Shown here in pieces: positions 61,332 to 64,000 of a stretch of 64,000 nucleotides of DNA. The DNA comes from CAWFYI01 sp963820105. GTDB taxonomy: Bacteria; Patescibacteriota; Saccharimonadia; Saccharimonadales; UBA4665. A program made the translations under genes and the position numbers. Location of the stretch: assembly GCA_963820105.1 (NCBI GenBank), contig CAWFYI010000001.1, forward strand, positions 248,001 to 312,000, read 5' to 3'. The notes under the pieces were generated by a model. That model did not search any database and was not told where the DNA came from. It saw only the letters and a program-made list of their open reading frames with translations. Positions within the stretch are counted from its first letter, which is position 1; every line of letters begins with the position of its first letter.

Positions 61332-61368
61332 TTAGCACTCTTGACGTGAGAGTGCTAAGTGCTACAAT
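61332..61368 (+). promoter_or_regulatory. CIRCE element and clpC promoter
   Basis: Perfect CIRCE: TTAGCACTC (61332-61340), 9-nt spacer, GAGTGCTAA (61350-61358). HrcA, the heat-shock repressor, binds this inverted repeat. The -35 TTGACG (61341-61346) lies in the spacer and the -10 TACAAT at 61363-61368 (16-nt spacing), so HrcA would sit on the promoter. The transcript has a leader of about 55 nt. Confidence 0.95.
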
Positions 61369-61431
61369 GTGAGTAGGCAATTTCCCCCACGCATATGACT
61401 AAGACGCCGCAAAAAGGAGCAGAACCAAGCT

Positions 61432-63915
61432 ATGATGCCGAATTCACCAGATTTCCAAGAATTTTTGAATCATTTAACCAATAACGCGCTTCAAAGCTTG
61501 AAGCACGCCGATGCCATCGCGCGCAGCTTTGGAAGCGCCTACGTGGGCACTGAGCACCTATTGCTCGGCGTGCTGGCCCAGGAAGGCAGTATCGGCGCCA
61601 AGATATTGGAAGACGCCGGGGTGACTCTTGACCGGGCTCGCCTGGCCTTGAATCTGACACCTAAGACGCTTGTGGTCAACGTCGGTGCCAAAGGCCTCTC
61701 CGAGACTGCCAAGCTAACCCTGAAGATGGCCTATGACGTGGCCCAGGACTACAGCCAGGATTACTGTGGCACCGAGCACATCTTATACAGCATACTCACG
61801 CAGAAGAACGCCCGCGCTACCATCCTCCTGCGCGATATGAACATCAATGTCGACGGCCTGACCGCCGAGATTGAGCAGTTCCTCACCCGCCAGCAATACG
61901 AAGAGGACCAAGAGACCGGCACCGGCGGCAAGCGGAGCAAGAAGATAGGCGGCAAGAAGACCGCACTGGATTTCTTCGGCACAGACCTTACTGCCCAGGC
62001 CCGCCAGGGCAAGCTTGATCCCGTGGTCGGGCGCGAGAACCAGATCCGCCGCATGGTCACCATACTGAACCGCCGCAACAAGAATAATCCCGTGCTGATC
62101 GGCGAACCGGGCGTTGGCAAGACCGCCATTGTAGAGGGCCTGGCCCAGCGCATCGTCGCCGAAGACGTGCCCGATTCACTATTGGATAAGCGGATAATAA
62201 TCCTGGACCTGGCCGGCATGATCGCCGGTACCAAGTACCGGGGCGAGTTCGAAGAGCGACTGAAGAAGGTCATGGCCGAACTCGAAAAGGACAACAAGAC
62301 CATAGTCTTCATAGACGAGCTACACCTGATAGTCGGTGCCGGCGCCGCCGAAGGCGCCATGGACGCCGGCAACATCCTGAAGCCGGCCCTGGCCCGCGGC
62401 AAGATCCAGCTGATTGGCGCTACTACCACCGTCGAATACACCAAACACATCGAAAAGGACGCCGCGTTGGAACGCCGCTTTCAGCCCATACAGGTGCCGG
62501 AAACTACTCCCAGCGAAACGCTGGCCATACTTAAAGGGTTGCGCAAACATTACGAAAATTTCCACGGCGTCACCATGAGCGACGAAGTGCTTGATGACGC
62601 CGTCACCTTGGCCAAGCGCTACATCAACGATCGCTACATGCCTGACAAGGCCATAGATCTGATTGACGAAACAGCCGCGCATCTGCGCATCGACAAAGGC
62701 AGGACCAGTCCGGAGGTGCGGACCCTGCAGAAGGAACTGAAACTGGTCAATACGCAGATTGAAGAGGCCGTCGACGCCGAGGACTACGAGCGTGCCGCCC
62801 GCGCTAAGACCCGGGCCTCGCAGATCAACAGCGAACTGACCAAAGTGCATGCAGCTGGCAAAAAGGCCAAGCGCCTGACCGTAACCAGCGAGAACCTGGC
62901 CGACGTCGTGGCCCGCATGACGGGCGTACCGGTGAAAAAGGTGATCCGTTCTGAAGCCAAGTATCTGCTGACACTCGAGAAATCCTTAAGCAAATACATT
63001 ATAGGACAATCAGAGGCCGTCGAGGCTGTGTCCAAGGCCATCCGCCGCAACCGCAGCGGTATCAGTAGCGATAAGCGGCCCATCGGCTCATTCATTTTCC
63101 TGGGTCCTACGGGCGTAGGCAAGACCGAGTTGGCCCGGGTATTGGCCCGTGAATTCTTCGGCAGCGAGAACGCGCTGGTGAAGATAGACATGTCAGAGTT
63201 CGGCGAGCACCACAACGTGTCGCGCCTGGTCGGCGCGCCTGCCGGTTACGTCGGCTACGAAGAGGGAGGACAGCTTACTGACAAGATCCGACGCCAGCCG
63301 TACAGCATGGTGCTGTTCGACGAGATAGAGAAAGCCCACCCGGACGTATTCAACATGCTTCTGCAGATGCTCGAAGACGGCTATCTGACGGATGCCAAAG
63401 GCCGGAGGATCGACTTCACGAACACCATCGTCATCATGACCTCCAACATCGGCGCGGACAAGCTGCAGAAAGAAGTCAACCTGGGCTTTCACGCTACCAA
63501 ACCCGATGAGCTGAAAGACCTGGACAAACTGCACGAATCCAATAAGTCCAGAGTCCATGATGAGTTGAAGAAACTGCTCAGACCGGAACTGCTTAACCGG
63601 ATCGACAAGGCCATAGTCTTCCGAGCCCTTACCAAGCAGGACGTCTACAAGATTATCGACTTGCAGGTCAACGAGCTGAAACAGCGCCTGCAGCGCAAGG
63701 GTGTCAGCATACAGCTGAGCAGCGGTGCCAAACAGTATTTGCTGGATCATGGCTACGATTCCAAGAACGGCGTACGACCCTTGAGGCGCTTAGTTCAAGA
63801 TACCATCGAAGACCAACTGGCGCTCGACATCCTCGACGATAAGTACGAAAAAGGTGATATCATTCAGGTAGCTGCCAAAAAGGGCGCGCTTGATTATGTC
63901 ATCGCCAACGAATAA
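61432..63915 (+). CDS. clpC: ATP-dependent Clp protease ATPase subunit ClpC
   Basis: Encodes 827 residues. The N-domain ClpC repeat (NNALQSLKHADAIARSFGSA, and VGTEHLLLGVLAQEG) precedes AAA+ domain 1 (Walker A GEPGVGKTAIVEGL, Walker B FIDELHLIVGAG), a short coiled-coil middle domain and AAA+ domain 2 (GPTGVGKTELARVLAREFFG and FDEIEKAHPDVFNMLLQML). It unfolds substrates for ClpP with the help of adaptors and is under HrcA/CIRCE control. Start is ATG ATG with AAAAAGGAG upstream. Length is usual for ClpC; downstream gene overlaps its end. Confidence 0.96.
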   Translation: MMPNSPDFQEFLNHLTNNALQSLKHADAIARSFGSAYVGTEHLLLGVLAQEGSIGAKILEDAGVTLDRARLALNLTPKTLVVNVGAKGLSETAKLTLKMAYDVAQDYSQDYCGTEHILYSILTQKNARATILLRDMNINVDGLTAEIEQFLTRQQYEEDQETGTGGKRSKKIGGKKTALDFFGTDLTAQARQGKLDPVVGRENQIRRMVTILNRRNKNNPVLIGEPGVGKTAIVEGLAQRIVAEDVPDSLLDKRIIILDLAGMIAGTKYRGEFEERLKKVMAELEKDNKTIVFIDELHLIVGAGAAEGAMDAGNILKPALARGKIQLIGATTTVEYTKHIEKDAALERRFQPIQVPETTPSETLAILKGLRKHYENFHGVTMSDEVLDDAVTLAKRYINDRYMPDKAIDLIDETAAHLRIDKGRTSPEVRTLQKELKLVNTQIEEAVDAEDYERAARAKTRASQINSELTKVHAAGKKAKRLTVTSENLADVVARMTGVPVKKVIRSEAKYLLTLEKSLSKYIIGQSEAVEAVSKAIRRNRSGISSDKRPIGSFIFLGPTGVGKTELARVLAREFFGSENALVKIDMSEFGEHHNVSRLVGAPAGYVGYEEGGQLTDKIRRQPYSMVLFDEIEKAHPDVFNMLLQMLEDGYLTDAKGRRIDFTNTIVIMTSNIGADKLQKEVNLGFHATKPDELKDLDKLHESNKSRVHDELKKLLRPELLNRIDKAIVFRALTKQDVYKIIDLQVNELKQRLQRKGVSIQLSSGAKQYLLDHGYDSKNGVRPLRRLVQDTIEDQLALDILDDKYEKGDIIQVAAKKGALDYVIANE

Positions 63916-64000
63916 TACATATCTGCCCGGACCGCCTGAGCCCCGGCATCGCCGTCTGACGGGGACCGTGCTGTTGTTGGCTCTGATTGCTGCCTTAGGT
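63896..64000 (+). CDS. Start of a membrane protein gene overlapping clpC (partial)
   Basis: ATG at 63896 opens a frame that overlaps the clpC end by 20 nt and is still open at the window edge. It reads MSSPTNNTYLPGPPEPRHRR, then LTGTVLLLALIAALG: a polar N-terminus, a basic cluster and the start of a hydrophobic helix, as in a signal anchor. The window end cuts it off after 35 codons, so family and length are unknown. Confidence 0.55.
   Translation, partial: MSSPTNNTYLPGPPEPRHRRLTGTVLLLALIAALG

Noticed and set aside
1..64000. UGA recoded as Gly or Trp (as in Gracilibacteria/SR1)
   Set aside because: TGA ends many well-conserved genes here at the expected length (rpiB, gatC, tkt genes) and internal TGA codons are absent from intact genes.

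Overview
The window looks like a chromosomal segment of a Candidatus Saccharibacteria (TM7)-type member of the Patescibacteria/CPR. The reasons are very tight gene packing with many 1-20 nt overlaps, a split transketolase, a gat operon carrying a lineage-style small ORF, a PilB-type ATPase and pilin in a Gram-positive-like setting, sortase-free surface proteins (YkuD, CAP, G5/Excalibur), UGA used as an ordinary stop, and many lineage-restricted hypothetical proteins. The taxonomic call is inference from protein character, not from a marker phylogeny.

Layout. 1-5300: remains of a restriction-modification-like locus (GIY-YIG/T5orf172 fragment, helicase-methyltransferase fusion, frameshifted partner subunit, orphan gene). 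5368-9862: two decayed copies of tgt (tRNA-guanine transglycosylase), each followed by a small DUF5647-like gene; the second copy also keeps a DUF7718-like partner. Between them lie secreted or hypothetical genes. 10100-17250: CNNM/CorC membrane protein, Fur regulator divergent from a ZIP metal transporter, L,D-transpeptidase, RmuC, Nudix, GH63-like glycosidase, YajQ. 17374-22379: a frameshifted orphan, a duplicated 5' fragment of pheS, another orphan, then pheS and a frameshifted pheT. 22430-30370: guaB, FKBP isomerase, structured leader plus glutaredoxin, thioredoxin reductase, a frameshifted flavin reductase, GDPD, pyrophosphatase, Nudix. 30432-36800: a sugar-phosphate block (gap, rpiB, rpe, transketolase N and C halves, two PfkB kinases) in which a small membrane gene sits exactly between the transketolase halves. 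36885-47755: LOG protein, pilin-like protein, uvrB, alpha/beta hydrolase, gatC-gatA-orf-gatB, galU, YtxH. 47806-64000: dnaE, CAP protein, pilB-like ATPase, rplS, rnhB, yraN, aminopeptidase N, a divergent sigma-70-like protein, nusA, a membrane protein, CIRCE-controlled clpC and the start of a further gene.

Two themes cross the window. First, promoter architecture: about twenty first-of-operon genes have a TANAAT-like -10 box only 5-11 nt before the start codon, so their mRNAs should be leaderless or nearly so, while gap, nusA and clpC have real leaders with Shine-Dalgarno sequences. Two divergent gene pairs (fur/zip and pepN/sigma-like) appear to share one -35 element. Second, decay: at least six reading frames carry single-base frameshifts, including the essential pheT, so residual assembly indels must be separated from true gene death before any loss of function is claimed.

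The metabolic genes fit a fermentative, scavenging, host-associated cell: lower glycolysis and non-oxidative pentose-phosphate steps, IMP dehydrogenase, thiol redox, tRNA-dependent amidation (GatCAB) and nucleotide-sugar formation.
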